This document shows positions 36,741 to 46,468 of a stretch of DNA of 64,000 nucleotides, piece after piece. Each line of letters begins with the position of its first letter. Position 1 is the first letter of the stretch. Below the pieces are notes generated by a model. It did no database searches, had not been told where the DNA came from, and saw nothing but the letters and a program-made list of their open reading frames with translations. The translations under genes were made by a program, and so were the position numbers. Source of the stretch: Caballeronia sp. LZ062 (GTDB taxonomy: Bacteria > Pseudomonadota > Gammaproteobacteria > Burkholderiales > Burkholderiaceae). The stretch lies in contig NZ_JARTWB010000002.1 in NCBI RefSeq assembly GCF_031450785.1, forward strand, positions 1,364,001 through 1,428,000, read 5' to 3'.

Positions 36741-38648
36741 TTACTTGAACGCCCGCACTTCCTGCTGCAGACGTTCGAGGAATGCGTCGACCGGCATGAC
36801 GCCGAGATCGACACCGCCACGAGCACGCACGGCCACGGTTTGCGCTTCACGCTCCTTGTCCCCGACAACCAGCAAATACGGGACCTTTTGCAGCGTGTGC
36901 TCGCGTATTTTATAGCTAATCTTCTCGTTGCGCAAATCGGCCTCCACTCTAAGCCCTTGTTTTTGCAACGATTGGACAAGAGATGCAGCGTATTCGGCCT
37001 GACTTTCGGCAATATTGAGCACCACTGCCTGCACGGGCGCGAGCCACGGCGGCATTGCACCGGCATGGTGCTCGATCAGGATGCCGAGGAATCGCTCCAT
37101 CGACCCGACGATTGCGCGGTGAAGCATGACCGGGCGGCGGCGGCTGTTGTCTTCCGCGACGTACTCCGCGCCGAGACGCTCCGGCAGCACCATGTCGAGC
37201 TGCAGCGTGCCGCACTGCCAGGACCGGCCGAGCGCATCCTTGATGTGGTATTCGATCTTCGGTCCGTAGAACGCGCCCTCGCCCGCCAGCTCTTCCCACT
37301 TCAGACCGCACGCGGTCAGTGCTTCACGCAGACCTTGCTCCGCGCGGTCCCAGGTCTCGTCGGTGCCCGCGCGCTGCTCCGGCCGCAGCGACAGTTTGAT
37401 GTCGATGTGCTCGAAGCCGAAGTCCTTATAGACGCTCATGGCGAGCGTGTTAAAGGCGATCGACTCGTTGATGAACTGGTCTTCGGTGCAGAAGATGTGC
37501 GCGTCGTCCTGCACGAAACCGCGCACGCGCATGAGACCGTGCAGCGCGCCCGACGGCTCGTTGCGGTGGCACGAGCCGAATTCCGCGTAGCGCAGCGGCA
37601 GATCGCGATACGAACGCAGACCGTGGTTGAACACCTGCACGTGGCCCGGGCAGTTCATCGGCTTGATCGCGTAGTCGCGCTTTTCCGACTCGGTCGTGAA
37701 CATGTTTTCACGATAGTTCTGCCAGTGACCCGACGCTTCCCACAGCGAACGGTCCATGACCATCGGAGTCTTGATCTCCAGATAGCCGGCCTCGTTCACG
37801 CGACGGCGCATGTACTGTTCAACTTGCTGCCACAGCGACCAGCCCTTCGGATGCCAGAACACCATGCCGGGCGCCTCGTCCTGCAGGTGGAACAGGTCGA
37901 GCTGCTTGCCGAGCTTGCGATGGTCGCGCTTTTCCGCCTCCTCAAGCATGTGGAGATACTGGTCCTGGTCTTCCTTCTTGGTCCAGGCGGTACCGTAAAT
38001 GCGCTGCAACTGCTCGTTTTTCGAATCGCCGCGCCAATACGCGCCAGCGACCTTCATCAGCTTGAAAACCTTCAGCTTGCCGGTGGACGGCACGTGCGGA
38101 CCCCGGCACAGGTCGATGAAGTTGCCGTGCGAGTAGAGGCGAATCTCGTCGGATTCCGGAATCGACGAAATGATTTCGGCCTTGTACTGCTCGCCGATGG
38201 TCTTGAAGTACTCCACCGCTTCGTCGCGCGAGACGACGCGGCGCGACACCGGCTCGTCCTTCTTCGCGATTTCCTGCATGCGCTTCTCGATCTTCTCGAG
38301 ATCTTCGGGCGTGAAGGGACGGCTGTACGAAAAGTCGTAGTAAAAGCCGTTGTCGATGACCGGCCCGATGGTCACCTGCGCTTCCGGGAACAGATCCTTC
38401 ACCGCGTAGGCAAGCAAGTGCGCCGTGGAGTGACGAACGACATCGACGCCTTCCGGGTCTTTGTCGGTGACGATGGCGAGCGACGAATCGTGGTCGATCA
38501 CGAACGACGTATCGACGAGCTCGCCGTTCAGCTTGCCGGCGAGCGCCGCCTTGGCGAGGCCCGCGCCGATCGATGCCGCGACTTCCGCGACGGTCACCGG
38601 GTGGTCGTATTGGCGGACCGACCCATCAGGCAAACGTACCGAAACCAT
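36741..38648 (-). CDS. thrS: Threonyl-tRNA synthetase ThrS
   Basis: 635 aa from ATG 38648 ([20 protein letters not shown]), chosen by family start. Domains: N-terminal TGS (~1-62), editing domain with zinc-like [11 protein letters not shown] and CRGPHVP (~63-225), class II core with motif 2 [39 protein letters not shown] (Zn ligands Cys/His) and motif 3, then the anticodon-binding domain ([34 protein letters not shown]). First gene of the block; a strong terminator hairpin lies 84 bp upstream. infC begins 47 bp after its stop. Confidence 0.97.
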   Translation of the reverse strand: MVSVRLPDGSVRQYDHPVTVAEVAASIGAGLAKAALAGKLNGELVDTSFVIDHDSSLAIVTDKDPEGVDVVRHSTAHLLAYAVKDLFPEAQVTIGPVIDNGFYYDFSYSRPFTPEDLEKIEKRMQEIAKKDEPVSRRVVSRDEAVEYFKTIGEQYKAEIISSIPESDEIRLYSHGNFIDLCRGPHVPSTGKLKVFKLMKVAGAYWRGDSKNEQLQRIYGTAWTKKEDQDQYLHMLEEAEKRDHRKLGKQLDLFHLQDEAPGMVFWHPKGWSLWQQVEQYMRRRVNEAGYLEIKTPMVMDRSLWEASGHWQNYRENMFTTESEKRDYAIKPMNCPGHVQVFNHGLRSYRDLPLRYAEFGSCHRNEPSGALHGLMRVRGFVQDDAHIFCTEDQFINESIAFNTLAMSVYKDFGFEHIDIKLSLRPEQRAGTDETWDRAEQGLREALTACGLKWEELAGEGAFYGPKIEYHIKDALGRSWQCGTLQLDMVLPERLGAEYVAEDNSRRRPVMLHRAIVGSMERFLGILIEHHAGAMPPWLAPVQAVVLNIAESQAEYAASLVQSLQKQGLRVEADLRNEKISYKIREHTLQKVPYLLVVGDKEREAQTVAVRARGGVDLGVMPVDAFLERLQQEVRAFK

Positions 38649-38731
38649 TTCGTTCTCCAGGACGCCGGCGCAGGCCGAGCGAGTTCGAATAAGCACTGAC
38701 CCGCGGCATCGGGAAACAGGAACCGAGGGAC

Positions 38732-38767
38732 AAAAAAAATGCGGCCCCGCTATCGAGGGGCCGCATT
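38732..38767 (-). terminator. Strong terminator hairpin upstream of thrS
   Basis: On the minus strand an 11-bp GC-rich stem (AATGCGGCCCC and complement, 8-nt loop) is followed by eight T residues, 84 bp before the thrS ATG and 183 bp after tRNA-Val. It either ends a tRNA-Val readthrough transcript or attenuates thrS. The 302-bp gap 38649-38950 has no other visible feature. Confidence 0.85.
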
Positions 38768-38950
38768 CACTTTTCACACATACCGCGAAACAAAAAGGGC
38801 AGAAGGCGAAAGAGGTCCTCGACTAGCGTCGCTCCGAATATGTTTCGGTCAACGTTCGAAGTGCCATTTCTATGTTCGCCTTTTGCGCCTTCGCGCTTCT
38901 TGCGGAGTGAAACTCCGTGAACCGATGATTCGCCGAAGTCTCGTTTTCGT

Positions 38951-39027
38951 TGGTAGGCTCGATTGGACTCGAACCAACGACCCCCACCATGTCAAGGTGG
39001 TGCTCTAACCAGCTGAGCTACGAGCCT
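38951..39027 (-). tRNA. tRNA-Val (anticodon GAC)
   Basis: 77 nt with encoded CCA. On the minus strand the acceptor AGGCTCG pairs with CGAGCCT; the anticodon stem CCACC/GGTGG encloses TTGACAT, anticodon GAC; T-arm GGTTCGAGT is canonical. It lies between relA and thrS with its own promoter. Confidence 0.97.
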
Positions 39028-39039
39028 GAAAGAAGTGAG

Positions 39040-39068
39040 ATTATATGGAGCGTTTCCGATCTTGGCAA
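39040..39068 (-). promoter_or_regulatory. Strong sigma70-type promoter of tRNA-Val
   Basis: On the minus strand TTGCCA (39068-39063) and a perfect TATAAT (39045-39040) are 17 bp apart, with the mature tRNA starting 12 bp beyond the -10. Confidence 0.85.
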
Positions 39069-39121
39069 GTGTTTCTGTACATGAATCGCGAAAATATTCG
39101 CCAATCCGTGCGCGCCAACGT

Positions 39122-41344
39122 TCAGGCGCGCCGCGAAGCGCGAATGACGCCCGCTACCTCGCCGAGCAGCGTGCACGCGCGCTGAATCTGCGCCGCGTTC
39201 GACACCTCCACGGTGAACTGCATGAACGCGACATTTCGCCGACTCTGGCTCTTGACGCCGATCACGTTGATCTTCTCGCGCGCGAACACTTCGGAGATAT
39301 CGCGCAGCAGTCCCTGCCTGTCCGCCGACTCCACCGCCAGATCCACCGGATACACCGACGATCCGCGCCCGTTCATGACCTCCGCAGACCAAGTCGTATG
39401 CAGCACGCGCTCAGGGGAACGGTGCGCCATGCGCTGGAACGTCGCGCAGTCGGTGCGATGAATCGACATGCCCTTGCCGCGCGTGACGAAACCCGCGATC
39501 GGATCGGGCGGCGCGGGACGGCAGCAGCGCGCGAGCTGCGTGAGCAAGGCGTCGACGCCGACGACCAGCACGCCCGTCGACGCGCCGTGCGCCACGCTTT
39601 GCCCGCTGCTGCGCTTTTCGAACTGCGCAGGCGCTTCCGGCTCCGGCTCGGGCGGCGGCGCGTCGGACAGCGCCTGCTCGATGTTCCGAAGGCTGAACTC
39701 GTCTTTGGCGACGACGGCGTATAGCTCCTCGGGCGCCTTGAAGCCCAGCTTGGCCGCGAGCTGATCCAGGTTGACCGATGTCTTCCCCTCGCGCTGCAAC
39801 GTCTTCTCGACGATCGCGCGGCCTTGCGCGACGTTCTCGGCCGCGTCGATCGCGTTGAACCACGCGCGCACCTTCTGCCGCGCGCGCGGACTATGCAGAT
39901 AACCGAGCTGCGGATTGAGCCAGTCGCGGGACGGCCCGCCCTCCTTCACCGCTATGATTTCGACTGTCTGCCCATTCTGTAGCGGCGTGTTGAGCGGCAC
40001 CATCGCGCCATCGACACGCGCGCCCCGGCAGCGATGCCCGAGCTCGCTGTGCAGGTGATACGCGAAGTCGACGGCCGTCGAACCGTGCGGCAGCGCGATC
40101 ACGCGCGCCTGCGGCGTCAGCACGTAAATGTGATCGTCGTCGAGCGTGGCGTCGCGCAGATGCTGCCAGCCGGGACGGTCGCCTTCCACGTCGTCTTTCC
40201 AGGCGAGAAGCTGGCGCAGCCACGCGATCTTCTCGTCGTACTTCTCGCTCGCCGTCACCTGGCCCGCGTAGCCGCGCGCGCCGGCCTCCTTGTAACGCCA
40301 GTGCGCCGCCACGCCGTACTCGGCGAACTGATGCATTTCGTGCGTGCGGATCTGCACTTCGAATGCGCGACCGTCGTCGCCGACGACCACCGTGTGCAGC
40401 GATTTATAGCCGTTCGGCTTGGGCCGCGAGATGTAGTCGTCGAATTCGCGCGGCACCGGCTGCCAGAGGTTATGCACGATGCCGAGCACCGTGTAGCAAT
40501 CCTTGATATCGCCGACGATCACGCGAAACGCCCGCACGTCGTTCAGTTCTGAGAAGTCGAGATGCTTGCCGCGCATCTTCTTCCAGATGCTGTAGATGTG
40601 CTTCGGCCGGCCGCTCACTTCGGCCTTGATGTGCGCGGTGTCGAGTTCCTTTTGCAGCCGCGCGATGGCCTCGGTCACATACGATTCGCGCTCGATGCGC
40701 TTTTCGTCGAGCAGCTTGGCGATGCGCTTGTACGTCACGGGGTCTTCGAAGCGGAACGACAGATCTTCGAGTTCCCACTTCAGTTGCCAGATGCCGAGGC
40801 GGTTGGCGAGCGGCGCGTAGATGTCGAGTGTCTCGCGCGGCACCTCGGACGTCGGTTCGAGCTTGTTCGCGGCGTAGTAGCGCAGCGTCTGCAGGCGCGA
40901 AGCGAGCCGGATGAGCACCACGCGAATGTCCTGCGCGAACGCGAGCAGCATTTTGCGCAGAGATTCGACCTGAGCGCGCCGCGCGGCCTGCGCATCGCGC
41001 GTGTTGTCGGGCAACGCGGCGAGCGTCGCGCGCGAACTGACCGAGCCGAGACGCAGCAGCTTGCGCACGTCGCTCACGAGCCGCTGCACCTCGGCCCCGA
41101 AGCGTTCCGCGATCAACGTCTCGGGATCGTCCAGATGTGGCGCCAGCGCGAACAACGCCGCGGCGGCGACCGCGTGCGGATCGACGTTGAGCGTCTGCAT
41201 GATGCGCGCCGTACCCGCCGCGTGGTCCGCGAGCAATTCGCCCGTCGAGAGCCGCGCGTCCTTCGCGTGCTCGCGCACGAACGCGAGCGCGTCGTCGAAC
41301 GACGGCTCCGGCAGCGTGTCAGCGAGGACGGTGGTCTCGGTCAT
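39122..41344 (-). CDS. relA: (p)ppGpp synthetase RelA
   Basis: 740-aa long RSH enzyme for the stringent response. In the N-terminal hydrolase-like domain the HDxxED metal site is replaced (ALFALAPHLDDPET), so hydrolysis should be lost. The synthetase domain is intact (RLASRLQTLRYYAANK; KIWKKMRGKHLDFSELNDVRAFRVIV; EFDDYISRPKPNGYKSLHTVV, with the acidic EFDD form typical of RelA). TGS (VLTPQARVIALPHGSTAVDFAYHLHSELGHRC), zinc-finger/CC region (ARCCRPAPPDPIAGF) and ACT domain (DLAVESADRQGLLRDISEVF) follow. The features together mean RelA rather than bifunctional SpoT. Confidence 0.95.
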   Translation of the reverse strand: MTETTVLADTLPEPSFDDALAFVREHAKDARLSTGELLADHAAGTARIMQTLNVDPHAVAAAALFALAPHLDDPETLIAERFGAEVQRLVSDVRKLLRLGSVSSRATLAALPDNTRDAQAARRAQVESLRKMLLAFAQDIRVVLIRLASRLQTLRYYAANKLEPTSEVPRETLDIYAPLANRLGIWQLKWELEDLSFRFEDPVTYKRIAKLLDEKRIERESYVTEAIARLQKELDTAHIKAEVSGRPKHIYSIWKKMRGKHLDFSELNDVRAFRVIVGDIKDCYTVLGIVHNLWQPVPREFDDYISRPKPNGYKSLHTVVVGDDGRAFEVQIRTHEMHQFAEYGVAAHWRYKEAGARGYAGQVTASEKYDEKIAWLRQLLAWKDDVEGDRPGWQHLRDATLDDDHIYVLTPQARVIALPHGSTAVDFAYHLHSELGHRCRGARVDGAMVPLNTPLQNGQTVEIIAVKEGGPSRDWLNPQLGYLHSPRARQKVRAWFNAIDAAENVAQGRAIVEKTLQREGKTSVNLDQLAAKLGFKAPEELYAVVAKDEFSLRNIEQALSDAPPPEPEPEAPAQFEKRSSGQSVAHGASTGVLVVGVDALLTQLARCCRPAPPDPIAGFVTRGKGMSIHRTDCATFQRMAHRSPERVLHTTWSAEVMNGRGSSVYPVDLAVESADRQGLLRDISEVFAREKINVIGVKSQSRRNVAFMQFTVEVSNAAQIQRACTLLGEVAGVIRASRRA

Positions 41345-41377
41345 GCGGTAAAGCCACTACGGTCGCGCAGTCGCCGA

Positions 41378-41731
41378 TCAACTGCGCTGGGCGGCCACCA
41401 CGACCACTTCGACGAGGCAAGCCGGATTCGCGAGTTTCGCTTCGACCGTGGCGCGCGGCGGCGTGTGGCCCGGCGCGACCCAAGCGTCCCACACGGCGTT
41501 CATGCCGGCGAAGTGCACCATGTCCGAGATGAAGATCTGCACGGACAGCAGGTGCGACTTGTCGCTGTTCGCCTCTTCGAGCAGACGGTCGATATGGCCC
41601 AGCACTTCGCGCGTCTGGCCGGTAATGTCTTGCTCGGTGTCTTCCGCAATCTGGCCGGCGAGATACACGGTGCCATTGTGGATGGCGATCTCGGAAAGGC
41701 GCGCGCCGACGTGATGACGAGTAACTGCCAT
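41378..41731 (-). CDS. RidA/YjgF/Rid family protein
   Basis: 117 aa from ATG 41731 (MAVTRHHVGARLSEIAIHNGTVYLAGQIAED). Rid-family features are QTREVLGHIDRLLEEANSDKSHLLSVQIFISDM and the C-terminal TPPRATVEAKLANPACLVEVVVVAA; the substrate-binding Arg (PPRATVE) typical of imine deaminases is present. It probably hydrolyses reactive enamines/imines; this member belongs to a Rid subgroup other than RidA itself. 33 bp downstream is the relA ATG on the same strand. Confidence 0.9.
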   Translation of the reverse strand: MAVTRHHVGARLSEIAIHNGTVYLAGQIAEDTEQDITGQTREVLGHIDRLLEEANSDKSHLLSVQIFISDMVHFAGMNAVWDAWVAPGHTPPRATVEAKLANPACLVEVVVVAAQRS

Positions 41732-41794
41732 GTGCTTATTCAGTCCTGTAAAGGGTTCAAAAACGAGACAGAGCGTCACGTGCTCAGCCCATTA

Positions 41795-42715
41795 TTATGC
41801 CCCGCTGGCCTGGTTTTCGAGAAAGAAGCGCCGCGCGACGGCGATCTGGTCGCTGTCGAGAAAAGCGGGCGCATGGCCGGCGTTCGGCACTTCTACGCTC
41901 GATACCGCCTGTCCCTTTTCCACCATCTGCGTCACCGTCTCACGCGACAGCAGGTCGGAGCTTTCGCCGCGCACGACCAGCACCGGCGTGGCAATCGACG
42001 CGAACGAATGCCACAGGAACGCTTCGCCCGCGGCGTTCTGCTCGTCCGTGGCCTCGGAAAACGGCGCGGCGATGCCCGGGTCATAGCGGAACGTCCACGC
42101 GCCGTCGCGCTCACGCAAAAGCGGTGCGTTGATGCTTGCCCATTCTTCGTCCGTGAGCGGCCCGAACGACGCCGCGAGCGCCGCCGCGTGCCGGATGCCT
42201 TCATCGAGCGATGCAAAGCGCGCGGGCTTGCCCAGGTAGCTGCGAATGCGCTCCAGCGCCACCGGCTCGATATGCGGCCCGACATCGTTCAACAGCAGCT
42301 TGCGGATCGGCGTGTTCTTCAATCCGCCGAGCACCATGCCGATCAGCCCGCCCATCGACGTGCCGAACCAGTCGACCGTTTCCACATTGAGCCGCGCGAT
42401 CAGCGTCACCATGTCCGCGACGTACTGCGCAAGACCGTAGTAGCGCGAATCGGCGAGCCAGTCCGATAAGCCGCGACCGACAACATCCGGACACACCACG
42501 CGATAGTCACTCGCGAACGCCTGCGCGACTTTGTCGAAATCGCGGCCGGAGCGGGTCAGGCCATGCACGCACAGCAGCACGCGCGGATTCGCGGGATCGC
42601 CCCATTCGGTGTAAGCCATGCGATGCAGCCCCGCCGGACTCGCACACTGCACGAAACGCTGGCGCGGCGCGGTAAGCGTGGGATGCGAAGCCTCTACGAC
42701 GATGGATGCGCTCAT
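41795..42715 (-). CDS. Alpha/beta hydrolase
   Basis: 306 aa with the canonical hydrolase fold: LLCVHGLTRSGRDFDKVAQAF (oxyanion HG), CPDVVGRGLSDWL, nucleophile elbow WFGTSMGGLIGMVL (Ser), VLVVRGESSDLLS (Asp) and VPNAGHAPAF (His). The catalytic triad is complete. Substrate cannot be told; haloalkane dehalogenase-like and esterase relatives share these motifs. 63 bp upstream of the RidA-family gene on the same strand, so the two may be co-transcribed into relA. Confidence 0.88.
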   Translation of the reverse strand: MSASIVVEASHPTLTAPRQRFVQCASPAGLHRMAYTEWGDPANPRVLLCVHGLTRSGRDFDKVAQAFASDYRVVCPDVVGRGLSDWLADSRYYGLAQYVADMVTLIARLNVETVDWFGTSMGGLIGMVLGGLKNTPIRKLLLNDVGPHIEPVALERIRSYLGKPARFASLDEGIRHAAALAASFGPLTDEEWASINAPLLRERDGAWTFRYDPGIAAPFSEATDEQNAAGEAFLWHSFASIATPVLVVRGESSDLLSRETVTQMVEKGQAVSSVEVPNAGHAPAFLDSDQIAVARRFFLENQASGA

Positions 42716-42869
42716 GAAAATTCCTCGTGGAAGACGTCCGAACGATTCTAAAGCGTCCGGCGCGCGGCCGAAGGCCGTTAGCCGAACGGACGATGCCTTG
42801 AGCGCCCCAAATGCAAAGCGGGCGAAGCCTTCCGCCCCGCCCGCTTCCGAACCGCGTTCTCCTGCGAAC

Positions 42870-43511
42870 TTACTTCACGCTGCCGACGTCGAGCGGCGCG
42901 CCGGTCTTGCGCTGAATCTCTTCGACGCTCACGCCGTCAGCCAGTTCAACGAGCTTGAGGCCGCTATCGGTCACGTCGATCACGCCGAGATCCGTGATGA
43001 TGCGGTCCACGACGCCCACGCCCGTCAGCGGCAGCGTGCATTCTTCGAGAATCTTGTGCTGATCGCCCTTCGCCACATGTTCCATCAGCACGACGACGCG
43101 CTTCACGCCCGCGACGAGGTCCATGGCGCCGCCCATGCCCTTGATCATCTTGCCTGGGATCATCCAGTTGGCGAGGTCGCCCGTCTTGCTGATCTGCATC
43201 GCGCCGAGAATCGCGAGGTTGATGTGGCCGCCGCGAATCATCGCGAACGAATCCGCCGACGAAAAGATCGACGAACCCGGCAGCGTCGTCACCGTCTGCT
43301 TGCCCGCGTTGATGAGATCGGCGTCGACTTCTTCCTCGGTCGGCGACGGCCCGATGCCGAGCAGCCCGTTTTCCGATTGCAGCCACACTTCGACGCCCGC
43401 CGGCACGTGGTTCGCGACGAGCGTCGGCAAGCCGATGCCCAGATTCACGTAGAAGCCGTCCTGCAATTCCTTCGCCGCACGCGCGGCCATCTGGTCACGA
43501 GTCCAAGCCAT
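42870..43511 (-). CDS. scoB: 3-oxoacid CoA-transferase subunit B
   Basis: 213 aa from ATG 43511 ([19 protein letters not shown]), favoured by AGGAG seven bases upstream; ATG 43517 is too close to it. The catalytic motif [12 protein letters not shown] (Glu) and [43 protein letters not shown] mark a beta subunit of succinyl-CoA:acetoacetate-type transferase. It overlaps nothing but lies 2 bp from scoA. Close paralogue of PcaJ; without pca genes nearby a ketone-body/acetoacetate role is more likely. Confidence 0.92.
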   Translation of the reverse strand: MAWTRDQMAARAAKELQDGFYVNLGIGLPTLVANHVPAGVEVWLQSENGLLGIGPSPTEEEVDADLINAGKQTVTTLPGSSIFSSADSFAMIRGGHINLAILGAMQISKTGDLANWMIPGKMIKGMGGAMDLVAGVKRVVVLMEHVAKGDQHKILEECTLPLTGVGVVDRIITDLGVIDVTDSGLKLVELADGVSVEEIQRKTGAPLDVGSVK

Positions 43512-43513
43512 GG

Positions 43514-44218
43514 TCATTCTCCTTTCGCGCGGACGATGCGTTGTTCAATGCGCTTTTCCGGATGCGCATTCAGGACGAGCCGTTGCACGAAAATGCCCGG
43601 CGTGTGGATCGCGTCCGGATCGAGTTCGCCGACTTCTACGATCTCTTCCACTTCGGCGACCGTGATCTTGCCGGCCATCGCGCACATCGGATTGAAGTTG
43701 CGCGCGGTGCGGCGATAGATCAGATTGCCCGATTTGTCCGCCTTCCACGCCTTGACGAGCCCGACGTCCGCGGTCAACGAATGCTCCAGCACGTAGTGAT
43801 TCTCGCCGAACTGACGCGTTTCCTTGCCTTCCGCGATGATCGTGCCGTAGCCGGTGTTCGTGAAAAACGCCGGAATGCCCGCGCCGCCCGCGCGCAGCTT
43901 TTCGGCGAGCGTGCCTTGCGGCGTAAATTCCAGTTCGAGTTCGCCGGCCAGATATTGCCGCTCGAATTCCTTGTTTTCGCCCACGTACGACGAAATCATC
44001 TTCTTGATCTGGCGTGTCTCCAGCAGCAGGCCGAGGCCGAAGCCATCGACGCCCGCGTTGTTGCTGATGCACGTGATGCCCTTCACGCCCGAATCGCGCA
44101 GCGCGGCGATCAGCGCCTCCGGAATGCCGCACAAGCCGAATCCGCCGACGGCGAACGTCTGGCCGTCCTTGACGATGTCATCGAGCGCCGCTTTCGCGCT
44201 GGGATAGACCTTGTTCAT
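43514..44218 (-). CDS. scoA: 3-oxoacid CoA-transferase subunit A
   Basis: 234 aa from ATG 44218 ([42 protein letters not shown]). Family marks are [61 protein letters not shown] and [17 protein letters not shown]. Forms the heterodimer with ScoB. The 188-bp gap upstream is shared with the divergent PAS-LuxR gene, its likely regulator. A longer in-frame extension to 44509 overlaps that gene and is rejected. Confidence 0.92.
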   Translation of the reverse strand: MNKVYPSAKAALDDIVKDGQTFAVGGFGLCGIPEALIAALRDSGVKGITCISNNAGVDGFGLGLLLETRQIKKMISSYVGENKEFERQYLAGELELEFTPQGTLAEKLRAGGAGIPAFFTNTGYGTIIAEGKETRQFGENHYVLEHSLTADVGLVKAWKADKSGNLIYRRTARNFNPMCAMAGKITVAEVEEIVEVGELDPDAIHTPGIFVQRLVLNAHPEKRIEQRIVRAKGE

Positions 44219-44406
44219 CTGTTTGTCCCTTCCATGTTGAACCCGACTGAGAACCGGTTTTTGCGCCGCCAGACAGCGCGCGGCGGCGTTTTCATCTGGC
44301 CGAAAGGGTACGCCGCGCGATCCATCCTGCACAATACGCAAAAATACATAAGTCATTGCCCGCGCTCGTCGTTGCTCGCGACGCCCGGCCGGGCGCCTGA
44401 ATCGCC

Positions 44407-44952
44407 ATGCGTGAACTGGACTATCAAACCGCGTTTCATCTCGCGCCCGTCGGGCTGGTGCTGTCGCGAGAGCGCACCATCGAAGACTGCAACGACGAGG
44501 TCTGCGCAATTTTCGGCGCGACGCGCGAGACGCTTATCGGCTGCTCGTTCGAGGTGCTCTATCCGACGCCGGACGAATTCGCGCGCATCGGCGAGCGCAT
44601 CGCGGCGCATATCAGCGGGCGCGGCACCTATAGCGACGACCGCATCATGAAACGCTCGAACGGCGAGCTATTTTGGTGCCACGTGACCGGCCGCGCGCTC
44701 GACCGCGCCGCGCCGCACGCGGCGGGCGTCTGGACATTCGAGGACTTGAGCGCGACGCGGCGGGTCGCGATCGAACTGACACCGCGCGAGCGAGAAATCG
44801 CCGCGCAGCTCGTCACGGGAAAAACCAGCAAGCAGATCGGCCGCGTGCTCGACATCAGCCCGCGCACCGTGGATATCTACCGTGCGCGGCTCATGCGCAA
44901 ATACGACACCGGCAACGCGACCGAGCTTCTGCAGCGGCTGCTCGGCAATTGA
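44407..44952 (+). CDS. PAS domain / LuxR-type HTH regulator
   Basis: 181 aa. N-terminal PAS domain (~5-115: [50 protein letters not shown] ... [20 protein letters not shown]) and C-terminal LuxR/FixJ HTH (~120-178: [43 protein letters not shown]). No receiver domain or phospho-acceptor Asp, so it probably senses a ligand directly. Divergent from scoAB with 188 bp between, a typical regulator/target layout. Confidence 0.9.
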   Translation: MRELDYQTAFHLAPVGLVLSRERTIEDCNDEVCAIFGATRETLIGCSFEVLYPTPDEFARIGERIAAHISGRGTYSDDRIMKRSNGELFWCHVTGRALDRAAPHAAGVWTFEDLSATRRVAIELTPREREIAAQLVTGKTSKQIGRVLDISPRTVDIYRARLMRKYDTGNATELLQRLLGN

Positions 44953-44961
44953 CCCGCGCGC

Positions 44962-45420
44962 TCAGGATGCGACGGGCGCCGCCGTTTCGATCATCTGACG
45001 CAGCAGATCGGGAATCGGCACCGACTTGCCCGCCGCGTAGTCCACCCACACGATCTTCGCCGCGCCCCGCGCGTACAGCGTGCCCGGCGCGTCGGCGCGA
45101 TACAGCTCGAAGCGCGTATCGAAGCTGCTGCGCCCCGGCTTGCCGACGGCCATCCGCGCGATCACGTCGCCGGGATAGTGAAGCTGCTTGAGGAACTCCA
45201 TCGACGCATTGACGATGACCGGCCCCTGGCCCTCGCCATTGCCGCCCGCCGCGCCGATCTGCTCGAACCACGAGATGCGGACCTGCTCCATGTAACGGAA
45301 GTAGACCGTGTTGTTGACGTGCCCGAAGGCGTCCATGTCGCCCCAGCGGATCGGCATGGACATTTCGAAGACCGTGTGGAACTCGGGGTCCGCGTTCGTG
45401 GGCGTATTGCTGTTGCTCAT
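44962..45420 (-). CDS. 4HBT-family acyl-CoA thioesterase
   Basis: Hotdog-fold thioesterase, 152 aa from ATG 45420. The family's catalytic signature appears in MPIRWGDMDAFGHVNNTVYFRYMEQVRISWFE (Asp in WGDMDAFGHVNN), as in YbgC/FcbC-type enzymes. Then SMEFLKQLHYPGDVIARMAVGKPGRSSFDTRFELY. It hydrolyses short/medium acyl-CoA; exact substrate unknown. Convergent with the PAS-LuxR gene (9 bp) and 61 bp after the SDR on the same strand. Confidence 0.9.
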   Translation of the reverse strand: MSNSNTPTNADPEFHTVFEMSMPIRWGDMDAFGHVNNTVYFRYMEQVRISWFEQIGAAGGNGEGQGPVIVNASMEFLKQLHYPGDVIARMAVGKPGRSSFDTRFELYRADAPGTLYARGAAKIVWVDYAAGKSVPIPDLLRQMIETAAPVAS

Positions 45421-45481
45421 TAAACCTTCCAGTAGCTGAAAACGTCGCACCGCGCGCGGCACAGCGCCGTGCACGCGATGC

Positions 45482-46255
45482 TCACAGTGAAAAACCGTCG
45501 TCCGCCGAAATGACCGAGCCGTTCATGAACTGCGATTCGTCGGCCGCGAGCAGCAGCAGGAGGCCGTCGAGATCTTCCGGCGCGCCGACGCGCCGCCTCG
45601 GCAGCATCGACACGAGTTTCTGGCCCTGCTCGGTCTTCCAGTGGTGATGATTGATTTCGGTATCGATATAACCCGGGCAGATCGCGTTCACGTTGATGCC
45701 GTGACGGCCCCATTCCATTGCCATGGCCTTGGTCATCTGCACGACGGCGGCCTTGCTCATGGAGTAGAGGCCGATTTGCGGAAACACGCGCAGGCCGGCC
45801 ACGGACGCGATGTTGATGATGCGGTAAGCCGGCTTCGCCGCGCCGTTGCCGCGCATGATCATGCGCTTGGCCACTTCCTGCGCCACGAAAAAGGCGCCGC
45901 GCACATTGGTGCCGAAGACGAACTCGAAGTCGGCAGGCGTCACGTCGGTCAGCTTTTGCGTGGTGGAGACGCCCGAGTTATTGACGAGAATGTCGATGGT
46001 ACCGGCTTCCGTCTCCGCGTGCGCCACCGCCGCCTTGACGCTCAGGTAGTCGGTCACGTCGAGCGAGACGACATGCGCGGCGCCGCCCGACGCCTCGATT
46101 TCGGCGCGCAATTCCTTCAGGCGCTCGACGCGGCGGCTCGCGAGCACCACTTTCGCGCCCGCCTGCGACAGCACCTGCGCGAAACGCTTTCCAAGTCCAC
46201 TGGACGCGCCGGTAATCAGCGCGACCTTGCCTTCCAGGTTGATCGAACGGCCCAT
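45482..46255 (-). CDS. Short-chain dehydrogenase/reductase (classical SDR)
   Basis: 257 aa. Complete classical set: TGASSGLGKRFAQVLSQAGAKVVLASRR (cofactor, NADP-favouring Arg), LVNNSGVS (NNAG), IINIASVAGL with catalytic Ser, YSMSKAAV (YxxxK), and a C-terminal RRRVGAPEDLDGLLLLLAADESQFMNGSVISADDG typical of FabG-like proteins. Substrate unknown; the neighbouring thioesterase and ETF-QO suggest acyl-CoA or fatty acid metabolism. Confidence 0.9.
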   Translation of the reverse strand: MGRSINLEGKVALITGASSGLGKRFAQVLSQAGAKVVLASRRVERLKELRAEIEASGGAAHVVSLDVTDYLSVKAAVAHAETEAGTIDILVNNSGVSTTQKLTDVTPADFEFVFGTNVRGAFFVAQEVAKRMIMRGNGAAKPAYRIINIASVAGLRVFPQIGLYSMSKAAVVQMTKAMAMEWGRHGINVNAICPGYIDTEINHHHWKTEQGQKLVSMLPRRRVGAPEDLDGLLLLLAADESQFMNGSVISADDGFSL

Positions 46256-46468
46256 TGTGCTTCCTTCTTGTACGGTTGATTCGGCCTTGCGAGGGACGCG
46301 GGCCGCGCGAGGCGCTCGGGACGCGCACTCGGCGTAGACACCGATACCGAGGCGTCACGAAAAATAGTACGATCGTGCGGATCGAGACACCTTCGGTTGC
46401 AGCCCGCCTGACGTTCGCTGACAATACGCGATCTTAGAAGGCCATTCTAACGGTAGAGAGGAGCATTG

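Noticed and set aside
36840..38699. 619-codon open frame antisense to thrS
   Set aside because: Shadow of the thrS codons; no recognised domain or ribosome-binding site.
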